A stretch of 64,000 nucleotides of DNA. Origin: Pleurodeles waltl (taxonomy: Eukaryota > Chordata > Amphibia > Caudata > Salamandridae). The stretch lies in contig NC_090440.1 of NCBI RefSeq assembly GCF_031143425.1, positions 1,268,691,123 through 1,268,755,122 of the forward strand, written 5' to 3'. The position numbers and the translations under genes were made by a program. The notes under the pieces were generated by a model. It made no database searches and was not told the DNA's origin. It saw nothing but the letters and a program-made list of their open reading frames with translations. This document shows positions 20,430 to 29,665 of the stretch, in pieces (within the stretch, counting starts at the first letter, position 1; every line of letters starts with the position of its first letter).

Positions 20430-21765
20430 AAAATCTTAGCAACAAGAACAATAATAGAATAATATTAGAAAAACAAAAAGATTCGGACTAAAACGTCAAT
20501 AAAAACAATTAATAAAAGTAACTGAACACTTATAATACGCAAAACTCTTGATCTTATCAATTAAATGTGCGTCCCAGATAGCAAGTTTATGCTTGTGGTG
20601 TGCGCAGTTAGGAATTTGACGAGTCTGCTGATTGTCTGCAGATCGGTTGAGTCAAACATTTTCATCACTGCTGGCCGACACAAACGAATCCCACTCCTTT
20701 TGAAAACTGATTTTAGCAGTTGTTGACGTGCTTCTTCTAAGGCCGGGCAGATACAGATCAAGTGGATCATATCCTCCTTGGCACCGTTGCATAGCCTGCA
20801 AGACGTCTCACCTCCATTCTTTCACGATGGTTGATCCACTCTAGATGGTAGAGCTCCTAAACTAAGCGAAAGCAGGCGATGTTTGATGTGAACTGCAAAA
20901 ATGTAAATAAGGTATTACAATGGTGCCTGGGTAGGGTAAGTGTGCATACGGAACCAGGAGTACGAGCATTGTGCAAATTTAGATTTGTCATTTAGAAAGG
21001 ATTGCAGACCTATTTCCTTTTTTAACACACAACACAAGGGGGGATATGAGATATTAGAGTCCCATAGGTGCATCATTGGTTCTCTTGCAGGGAATTTTGC
21101 AAATACCTATAGTATACTGACTTTGGATTATTACTCACTGAATTCCATAAAGCCACAACTAAAGAGCTAGCAGTGTTTCTGCTTATTTAATACCAGATCT
21201 TTATTGTATGAGCTTTCCTGTCCAGCTGCTGTTGTTTGAGGCAAATTTCTAACCTGACTTGTGCAGGGGAAGCAGTACGAGGAAGATTAAAGACTTGCTT
21301 ATAAGTTTTTATTTGTTGCTGATCCAGAAGCAAGGCATCTTTCCCGTATATGGCTGCGCTTCTGTATGTAATAGCTGGGAGGAATTTGGCCGACATGACA
21401 GACAGTTATGGTTTGTACGAAGGCCCTTTTAACCTTTTGGCTAGAGCGCAGAAGGTGACCGCCAGGGTTTTACACTTCTGCGCAATGTACTGCTTTTGCG
21501 GCACGAGGTTAGCCTTATTGTCTATAGTAAAACCCAAGTATTTGTAGGAGGGAGTCATTTTAAGGGTTATACCGCTCAACTTTATTTTGTTTACAAAATT
21601 GGAAGGGCATCCTATAGACATAGCTTTAGTCTTTGTGGTGTTGATTTCTAATTTGTTTTCTTTTAATAATAGTCCATGTAATGTGGTGGTTTCTGAATGA
21701 GGCTCATGACTTCTCTGAATGACAAGCTCTCGTTTTATGGATTTCTTCACGGCTGACTTTATTTA
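20430..21765 (-). pseudogene. I/jockey-like LINE ORF2, 3' fragment
   Basis: Read on the minus strand from 21765: end of reverse transcriptase (NKLEINTTKTKAMSIGCPSN, YKYLGFTIDNKANLVPQ, 21750-21406), then FLPAITYRSAAIYGKD and FNLPRTASPAQVRLEICLKQ (21396-21187). After a broken stretch comes a C-terminal zinc knuckle (CRLCNGAKEDMIHLICICP, about 20805-20740). The same motifs in the same order occur in the large LINE at 42362-45570, so the two belong to one family in opposite orientation. The 5' end is truncated at about 21765 inside the LTR-like element. Confidence 0.8.
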
Positions 21766-21769
21766 CTGT

Positions 21770-22825
21770 CAATGATTAATGGTTCTGCTGCCATCCTTTG
21801 TGCTGCCATGCTTCCTTTCCATCTTTATCGACCCCATAATGCTCTTTTTTGGTTCTTCAATAAATTATTGCGAAAAAAAAGGTTCAGTTGGGTGTCTTCC
21901 TGTGTGAGCTACATGGACACCACAAGCTTTAGAGCCATCCCTCCAACTGTCCAGCTTACTCGTCTGAACCTGCCTGAGCCCTGCTGCTGGTCTTTGCTGG
22001 ATTGAGTCCTGAAACTTAGGTGTCCTCCAGGAACCCATTCCTTGGTTGGCATCAGTGGAAGCTCATCTACAAAAAAGGTTAAAACCCTAAAGTTTGTGCT
22101 TCTCACAACTCTCAGTGGCCCTACTTTCAACAAATGTCTGCTCCCTGAATGATCACCAGCATGAAGCTTGGGTGAGGACTGCTCTTCTCACTGAGAGTGA
22201 CCACCCATGAAGACCAGCTATACAGGACTTACACTTCACTGTACAGCAATGACAGCAGGTGACAACTGTAAACGTGGAGCTACAGGGACAAACGGATCTT
22301 TGCTCGACAGCAATGACCATCCATGAAGCTCAGCCTGCTCTGTTCCCTGGAAGTCCCCTCCTTGAAACCTCTTCCAGTACAAGTGGAACTTTTTACGTTG
22401 GATTTGAGAAGGTAACTTTAAAGAGGGACTTCATTTGTCCCTGTATCCAACCCGTACTCTATTGTTGTTGGCATGAATATTTGACTTCCCTCTTATCTTG
22501 CTCAGACGACCACAAGCGGTACTTTGTGCTTTTAGGTGCTATTTTCACAAAACATTAAAAAATTGATTATCTCCAATTGCTGTATCATTTTAATTTATTA
22601 CAATGTACTATATTTTTCTAAATTGCTTTGAGATTTTTCTTGTGTGGTGTTTTCACTCTATTACTGTTTGTGTGCATCATGAATATATTATACACTGCCT
22701 CTAAGTTAAGCACAGGTTAATTTAGTGACTTTTGTGGTTCAACCTGACAAGGATTATGGTTGCTGACAGAGTGGGGCTTCTACCCACCTAAACCAATAAC
22801 CCAATTTCTTACACCATTTCCTTTA
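21770..22825 (+). mobile_element. Second LTR-like element, 3' part
   Basis: Continues the element begun at 17336. 22560-22825 matches 8340-8644 (GTGTGGTGTTTTCACTCTAT; TTATACACTGCCTCTAAGTT; GGTTGCTGACAGAGTGGGGC) and ends CCAATTTCTTACA. The preceding part is non-coding. The two halves suggest one insertion later split by LINE insertions. Confidence 0.55.
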
Positions 22826-23434
22826 CAAATTTTTAAATTTCTACCCACTTCAACCAGTAACCAAAGTTCTTAAACCATCGCATTCCTTAAATCTCCAGCT
22901 ATCATACATTTTGAACAAAGATTTTCACAAAAAAAGATATACAAGAAATTGATGTTGAAAGTGTTTGCAAAATATATTTATTCAGAGAATATTATATCCC
23001 AGTAGTGGTTATTTCTAGCAGGCATCTGTCATGCATGCAGAGGTTCATGTACAAAACATAAACACTGGTGCAAATCTCATGTTTCACAAACTTCTTTTTT
23101 TTCAGTCTATACCTCTGCTGAGTGTTTGCTGGTTCAATCTTGTCACTCTTGCTCTGATCCTGATTCTCTTTTTACTATGTGGGAATTACTGATGAAGGGT
23201 CACATATATGAATCTGTTCAAAAATAGTATTTGTAAATATGTTTTCAAAACGAGTGATGTACCAATAGGTAATTTCAAGAATCTCAAAATCTTAGTATGT
23301 CATAATCAACCTACCTCATGAATATTAATGAGGTAGGTTGTGAATTGCAAAGTTACTGCGATTGGAGGTCATCATAGTGATTGCACCTTGCTGGGTTTCT
23401 CTGTTATGCCTCTATAGCGTAGGCTGTTTGTGTG
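22826..23434. other. Unassigned AT-rich stretch with a 34-bp palindrome
   Basis: No gene recognised. 22845-22890 is an imperfect duplicate of the LTR-like terminus just upstream. 23307-23340 is a perfect inverted repeat: 13-base arms CAACCTACCTCAT/ATGAGGTAGGTTG around GAATATTA. Confidence 0.5.
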
Positions 23435-25330
23435 AGACCTATTCTGTACTATACAATACATATTTTGGGATTTGCATCAGACTCTTGCTCGTCTTCCTCA
23501 GTGGTCTGGAAGGGGTATAGAAGGAGGAAATCTTCTGAGGCTCTAAAGGACCAACTCCGTGCACTGCACAATGAATATGTAATAGCATTTCAAAATTGTG
23601 GTGCTTAGAGATAGGTAACCAGTGAAGTTCTTTAAGTTTCAGGACCATTGAGCAGTGCCTCTGAATGTCAAGTAATAGTATAGATGAAGCATTTTGAACA
23701 ATTTGCAGTCAATAAGTCATTTAGAGATACCTAGATATAAAGCATTAAAATAATGTAGCCTAGAGGTAACCAGTGCCTTACCCACTATTTTTCTAGTAGA
23801 AAATGGTAGAAATTGTACAACCTTACGTAGGATTTTTAGGACACAAAAAAAAAGTATTGATGACCGCCTGAACCTATAAAGAGAAAGATAACTGGAAATA
23901 AAATTTGACTCCCAGATTATGTACAGAATCAACCGGGTATGGTGGTGCGCCTAGTTCCGTGGGCCACCAATCATTTGCCCAGAGTTGAGCATTTGGGCCA
24001 CACATCAAACACTCCATTTTATGGGATGTAAACGTAGATGATTTTGAGACATCCACTTAGCGACTGATTTTATACATTGGATGAATTTGAGTCTTGTTTG
24101 TCCATAATCCAACATTAGTGGACCAATTGGGCATCGTCTGAGTAAGAAAACACTTTAAAACCATTCCCCTTTACAAGTCTGGAGAGGGGGCATATAAATA
24201 TTAAAAAGGTTAAGACTCAAAACCGACCTCTGAGGTACACCCTGAACAACAGACACTAAACAGAAGAAAAGGAAGAAAGTTTAATAACTTGATTACAATG
24301 ATTGAAGAAGTCTGCAAAGTCATCCACAGCAATGGACCAGATGTCAATTTCCCACAGATGATGTAAAAGAATCTAGTGGGAAATGGTGTGGAAGGGGAAA
24401 TGAGAAAAAGCGATTCAGTAGAGTGTGCCGCTCGGTAGATACATTTTGTGGGATCTAGAAGATTATGTTTTGGTGTCAAGATACTGCATAAGAGAGGAGT
24501 TAATGTGAGAGTCTATCATCTCAGTTGGTGCAGATAGCAAAGAAATAGGCCTGTAGTTTGCCAAATTTGAAGGATTTATGTTAGATTTCTTTAGAATGGG
24601 AGTTATTACAGCAGATTTCCATGATGCTGGGATTCAAGCAGATGTAATAGATGAATGTAATAGAGAACAAAGGAGAGGAATAATGGTAACAGCACACAGT
24701 TTAAAATATGTGGAGGAGAAGAGTCATTTGTGGATCCTCAAGAATATTGAAGTAACCACTTCTGCATATCTTGATCAGTGCTAAGTTGAAATTCTCTATT
24801 TGAACAGACCATCCCAACTCGTATCAGTCAGTGTGGGGACAGATTCTGGTTCCTAAAACTCAAAAGAACTGCACATTCAACAAGCTCTTATCCTTAAAAT
24901 GACAAGCTAAGTAATCACATATGGCTTCAAAACAGTTGATTGTGGACATAATCGAGGTGAGAAAATTCATAGATTTACCGGTCTTAAATGCTGCCTTACT
25001 AGAATGCTTTGCTGACTTGATTTTGGAAGCATATAAAACAGATTTAGCTTGCCTAATCTCTATTATATAATTTCACACATGCTAGATCTGTTTTTTTTGT
25101 CTATAACCATAAGCAAAAGGCATCATTTGATCTCCATTTGGCGTTTCTGACGTTGTAAAGATAGTACCAAGGATACCTATTAGCTCGCCCATTAGTATTA
25201 TTCGATTTCATGGGAGCTAAAATGTCTACTGAAGAGATAGTCCACGATTGAAACAAATTGTTGTCAGTAATCACGTCACAAGGAAAAGAATTAGATGCCA
25301 AAAAAAGAAAATAGTTGTTACAAAAGGGCA
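23435..25330 (-). pseudogene. CR1/L2-like LINE ORF2 remnant (second family)
   Basis: On the minus strand from about 25330: a conserved pre-RT stretch (ANRYPWYYLYNVRNAKWRSN, 25200-25130), broken sequence, then RT pieces (HNLLDPTKCIYRAAHSTES at 24465-24410; PVDSVHNLGVKF near 23930; KIVGKALVTSRLHYFNALYL near 23760) and the C-terminal LKELHWLPISKHHNFEMLL (23640-23585) with a Pro/Arg/Leu-rich end. Several frames and stops. The motif set is that of CR1/L2-type elements but differs in sequence from the fragment at 17885. The YADD region is not readable. It ends close to the Harbinger copy 2 insertion. Confidence 0.75.
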
Positions 25331-25356
25331 CCAACTACCTACATGAAGCACATTAT

Positions 25357-25430
25357 GGTGGTCATTACAACCCTGGCGGTCGGTGTAAAAGCGGCGGTCA
25401 GACCGCTAAGAGGCCGGTGGTAAAAAAAAT
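25357..25430 (+). repeat. Harbinger copy 2, 5' terminal inverted repeat and subterminal boxes
   Basis: GGTGGTCATTACAACCCTGG followed by GGCGGT boxes and their complements. The outer 24 bases match the start of the hairpin MITE at 63647 at 22 positions, the key link between autonomous and MITE elements. Confidence 0.85.
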
Positions 25431-26248
25431 TGAATCACGACCATGGCGGAAACCGCCAACAAAGACATCCACTTTAACACTCCGACCGCCACGGCGGTAC
25501 AAACAAACAGCTTGGCGGTCACCGCCAACAGACAGGCGTGAGACAATGTACCACCCACACTATTATGACAGGCCAATCCGCCACCTTTTCCGGGGCGGAT
25601 TCACCGTGAATAAAAACACGGCGGAAACAGGAATCCCGAAGGGAAAACTCTCACCTCTACACACCCCACGAGGAACGAGGACGCCATGGACCCGGAACTC
25701 CAAATTCTACCTGCAATAGTCTTCCTGCTCCTCTACCAGGAGCACGAACGCCGGCAGCGAAGACCACTGTGAGTACTGCACCTACAACACAGGGGAGGGG
25801 GAGGCAAAAAACAGGGACACACACACGCAACACCCCCACCCCCACCCTCACCCACTACAACACACACACTAATACATTTCTATACATTATAGTTACACCC
25901 CCCAACCCCCCCGGAAGAATGCAAAGACAATAGAAAATGAGTGTAACCATTGTAATATATTAAAAGCAAGTAGGCAGAAATATATATATATACACCATGC
26001 ACATAATATACACCAAGCATAGTAGTCCAGGTAGTGTTCTAAGAAAGTCCGTGGAACACTGGGACCACACGGTATGGGCGAGGCCCACACAAGATCCCCG
26101 ACCATGACGGAGAGAACACTGCAGAGGCATCAGAGAGCAACTAAACAGGCACCTCAGGGGGAGGGAAAGGGGGGGCACCTCAGCCACTTGAGTGCACGAC
26201 GCCAAATCCACGATGGGGCCACATGCCCACTGTTACATCCTGGGGAGT

Positions 26249-26526
26249 GCAAAGCCACAGTCTCTCAAGTCTCTACAGTGGGTGGCTTGCCCACTGTTCA
26301 ATCCTTGGGAGTGCAAAGCCACAGTCTCTCAAGTCTCTACAGTGGGTGGCTTGCCCAATGTTTAATCCTGGGGAGTGCAAAGCCACAGTCTCTCAAGTCT
26401 CTACAGTGGGTGGCTTGCCCACTGTTCAATCCTGGGGAGTGCAAAGCCACAGTCTCTCAAGTCTATACAGTGGGTGGCTTGCCCACTGTTCAATCCTGGG
26501 GAGTGCAAAGCCACAGTCTCACAAGT
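26249..26526. repeat. 64-bp minisatellite, about 4.4 units
   Basis: Units begin GCAAAGCCACAGTCTCTCAA at 26249, 26313, 26377, 26441 and 26505. Homologous to the 55-bp array of copy 1 (9546-10010) but each unit carries nine extra bases (GTCTCTACA inserted after CAA). It sits in transposase intron 1, at the 3' side of antisense gene A. Confidence 0.92.
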
Positions 26527-26800
26527 GGATGCCTTACTCCACTGGTTCTGGAGGGGGCTTTGTGCCCAGAGTGCTTCATCCTGCTAAGGACAGAGGTAGT
26601 GGATGTATCTCTTCACTGGTTCTGGAGGGGGCATGGTGCCCAGAGTGCTTCATCCTGCTAAGGACAGAGGTAGTGGATGCCTTACTCCACTGGTTCTGGA
26701 GGGGGCTTTGTGCCCAGAGTGCTTCATCCTGCTAAGGACAGAGGTAGTGGATGTATCTCTCCACTGGTTCTGGAGGGGGCATGGTGCCCAGAGTGCATCA
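26525..26800. repeat. 74-bp minisatellite with alternating unit types
   Basis: Four units starting near 26525, 26599, 26673 and 26747. Units 1 and 3 carry GCCTTACTCCACTGG and GGCTTTGTGCCC; units 2 and 4 carry TATCTCT(T/C)CACTGG and GGCATGGTGCCC. So the array is a doubled 148-bp dimer. Confidence 0.9.
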
Positions 26801-26850
26801 TTCACCCCGTGACAGACTCAGTTGCGTCAGTGCCCTTGCCGCTCATGGGC

Positions 26851-26940
26851 CAGCGGTGCTTGAGATGGCGGTGCCCTGTTCAGCGGTGCTTGAGATGGCG
26901 GTGCCCTGTTCAGCGGTGCTTGAGATGGCAGTCTCCATTG
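26851..26940. repeat. 30-bp minisatellite, three units
   Basis: Three near-perfect units of CAGCGGTGCTTGAGATGGCG plus GTGCCCTGTT at 26851, 26881 and 26911 (the third diverges at its end). Confidence 0.9.
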
Positions 26941-26956
26941 CAGGGTCTCAGCTGCT

Positions 26957-27290
26957 GGCGGTCCTTCATGGCCCAGCGGGGCTTTTGCTGGCGGTCCTTC
27001 ATGGCCCAACGGGGCTTTTGCTGGCAATCCCTCATGGCCCAGCGGGGCTTTTGCTGGTGGTTGCTGGCAGTCCTTCATGGCCCAGCGGGGCTTTTGCTGG
27101 TGGTCCTTCATGGCCCAGCGGGGCTTTTGCTGTCGGTCCTTCATGGCCCAACGGGTCTTTTGCTGGCGGTCCTTCATGGCCCAACGGGGCTTTTGCTGGC
27201 GGTCCTTCATGGCCCAACGGGGCTTTTGCGGGCGGTCCTTCATGGCCCAACGGGGCTTTTGCTGGCAGTCCTTCATGGCCCAGCGGGGGA
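26957..27290. repeat. 33-bp minisatellite, about ten units
   Basis: Units of GGCGGTCCTTCATGGCCCAG then CGGGGCTTTTGCT; 33 is a multiple of three, so the minus strand gives an 11-residue repeat in two open frames (KPRWAMKDRQQ and AKAPLGHEGPP). One unit carries an extra ten bases near 27055. The array directly touches the splice acceptor of gene A at 27292. Confidence 0.92.
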
Positions 27291-27602
27291 CCTACATGAA
27301 ATGTACAGGGGAAAAAGAGACGTTATTACCAACTGCACCGTCAAAGTGATTGACCCCCATCCCTACTCTTGCCATGTGGCACGTGCATTCACCGTCTTTC
27401 ATGCACGCAGCACTCTCCACCCTTCCTTCTTACATCCAGCCCTCTCCACACAGGCATAGCCCATACAACATGCTCCCTGTGTACATACCTGTTTGTCTGG
27501 AGGACCGTAGAGTAGCGTGCACTCGGGGAGGACCCCATCCACGAGCTTCTCCAACTCCTCCGATGTGAAGTCAGGGGCCCTTTCCCCAGACACTCGAGCC
27601 AT
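27291..27602 (-). pseudogene. Harbinger accessory gene A, first exon and intron (copy 2)
   Basis: Exon 1 is 27602-27489: 38 codons, MARVSGERAPDFTSEELEKL and then VDGVLPECTLLYGPPDKQ. It is the start of a Myb/SANT-like (NAIF1-type) domain. The donor GTATGT at 27488 and a pyrimidine-containing acceptor TTTCATGTAG ending at 27292 define a 197-base intron. After the acceptor only one or two codons could belong to the Myb domain before the 33-bp array starts, so the rest of the domain is gone. The gene lies antisense inside transposase intron 1. In copy 1 this exon is deleted but the C-terminal tail is kept. Role by family: DNA-binding partner of the transposase. Confidence 0.72.
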
Positions 27603-27744
27603 TGCCTCTTCCAGACCGAGGCCACAGCAGCACTTGCAGTGTAGGTCCTCTCCTGTCGAAGATCAGGTATCGAGTGATTGAACAGATAGAAAGTGGCGGT
27701 CACGTCCGCGGCGGTGCGTACCGTCCCCGCCGGCGTACATCGTC

Positions 27745-27783
27745 ATTGGCTCCTGGGACCCATAGGGCCCAATGTTAACCAAT
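27745..27783. promoter_or_regulatory. Conserved pair of opposed CCAAT boxes (candidate gene A promoter), copy 2
   Basis: ATTGG at 27745-27749 and ACCAAT at 27778-27783 around CCCATAGGGCCCAATGTTA, 140-180 bases upstream of the gene A start. Same layout as 12298-12336. Confidence 0.45.
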
Positions 27784-29473
27784 GTAGCATTGCGCCGCGG
27801 TCTTCGACCGCCTACTGTGACGGTGTACAACACCAGCGCAGTTACCTCACATCCCATTGTCCCACTTTAAAGGTCAGGCAGCCGCCATTTCAGGGGCCCA
27901 CATGTCTTCTTTTCCAACTGCGTCACACACACCTAGGCCTAGACTCAACACACATACAGGCCACCTTTTGTGTTTGATTGGTGTTCTGGGTAAAGTGTGG
28001 GTACGTACCTCTGAGTTGTTTGACTCTGTGCTCGCTGTTGTTCTTCATAGTCACCGTCCGCTGGGACATGTGAGGAGATGGCGGCATCCTCCGGTGTACC
28101 GACCGTTGTTGGACCTGTCGACATTGGAGGAGCGACATGTCATAATCACATACAGGCTTGACCGTGCCACAATCCAGGAACTGTGTACCCAGTTGGAGCC
28201 AGACCTGATGTTAGCAATCCGCCATCCCACAGGAATCCCCCTTCAAGTGCAAGTGCTGTCAGTGCTCCATTTCCTTGCAAGTGGGTCTTTTCAAACAACA
28301 GTGGCCATAGCATCAGGGATGTCCCAAACTATGTTTTCCAACGTATTGTCCAGAGTGTTGTCTGCCCTTCTGAAACACATGCAGCGCTACATCCTTTTCC
28401 CTCAGGTGGAGGATTTGCCTAAAGTGAAAGGGGATTTCTATGCCCTGGGACACATCCCCAACATCATAGGTGCCATTGATGGGACACATGTGGCTTTGAT
28501 CCCCCCCCCACAGGAGTGAACAGGTGTACAGGAACCGGAAGAGTTATCATTCTATGAATGTACAGATGGTATGTTTGGCAGACCAGTACATCTCCCATGT
28601 GAATGCCATGTTCCCTGGCTCAGTGCATGATGCCTACATCCTGCGGAATAGCAGCATCCCTTATGTGATGGGTCAACTCCAGAGGCACCGTGTGTGGCTA
28701 TTAGGTGAGCACCTGGAAGCAAGAAAGTGGGAATGGTTGTCTGGGTCTGGGGATATCCCTACAGGTTAGTGCGTGTCTAACAGTTGTCCCTCACAATTTG
28801 CAGGTGACTCTGGTTACCCCGGGCTGTCATGGCTACTGACCCCAGTGAGGAATCCCAGGACAAGGGCAGAGGAACGCTACAATGAGGCACATGGGCGAAC
28901 TAGGAGGGTGATTGAGCGGACCTTCGTTCTCCTGAAGGCCAGGTTCCGGTGCCTCCATATGACATGTGGATCCCTATTCTACTCACCAAAGAAGGTGTGC
29001 CGGATCATCGTGGCCTGCTGTATGCTTCATAAATTGGCATTGAGATGACAGGTGCCTTTTCTACAGGCGGATGGTCCAGATGGAGGTGTTGTTGCAGCTG
29101 TGGAGCCTGTGGACAGTGATGACGAGGAAGCAGATGAAGAAGACATGAACAACAGGGACTCAGTGATCCAGCAATATTTCCAGTGAGACACAGGTATGAG
29201 TACAGACCTGCCTACTGCATGTACTTTAACACTACTACCTCTCTACTGTCTGTCGTTTTCACCCAGTGTATGGTCACTGAGTTGTCACTTTCCCTTATGA
29301 TTTCACAGATGTGGGTCCCACTGTATGACATCTGCTTTGATTCCTCATGGACTTGAGCTGTGTGACATAGGTATGTTGACATTACAATTGAAAGAGCATT
29401 TTGTCACTGTAATTGCTAGTACACTATTTCGAAATCACAGACAGACTCCAGATTGTTTTGTGTTTTAAGTGTG

Positions 29474-29479
29474 TTTATT
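29474..29479 (-). terminator. AATAAA polyadenylation signal of gene B, copy 2
   Basis: Reads AATAAA on the minus strand about 190 bases past the gene B stop; conserved with 14023-14028. Confidence 0.6.
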
Positions 29480-29665
29480 TAAGTGCTCAATATTGGAGGT
29501 GGTAGTGAAATGGTGAGGGGTGATGGCGGAGGAATGTCCATGGCAGAGTCCAGTCTATTAGTCTCACAAGTGCATTGCCCAAATGGGCATAGGAAGTGGA
29601 GCTGGGGCAGTTTAAGTATGGACAGGGTGACAAAGTGGGACAGTAGGATGACAATCAGGGTGGTC

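Larger units (their letters stand above)
25686..29186 (+). pseudogene. PIF/Harbinger (HARBI1-like) DDE transposase, three exons, nearly intact
   Basis: Exon 1 25686-25768 (MDPELQILPAIVFLLLYQEH, donor GTGAGT), exon 2 28051-28704 (acceptor TTCTTCATAG), exon 3 28804-29186 (acceptor TTTGCAG). Introns 2282 and 99 bases. All phases join in frame, giving about 370 codons. Exon 2: RRWRHPPVYRPLLDLSTLEE, a helix-rich region (RATIQELCTQLEPDL, VLSVLHFLASGSFQTTVA), first Asp in GAIDGTHV and second Asp in GSVHDAYIL. Exon 3: Glu in RRVIERTFVLLKARFRCL, then YSPKKVCRIIVACCMLH and an acidic tail to YFQ. Breaks: one extra base in a nine-C run (28501-28509) right after the first catalytic motif, and TGA at 29046-29048, 46 codons before the natural end. 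Catalytic DDE residues are all present. This is the best-preserved protein-coding gene in the window. Confidence 0.92.

Noticed and set aside
23325..23345. TGAGGTAGGTTG, similar to the let-7 seed region
   Set aside because: It lacks the middle TAG of let-7, and the palindrome arms are too short and differently paired for a let-7 hairpin.
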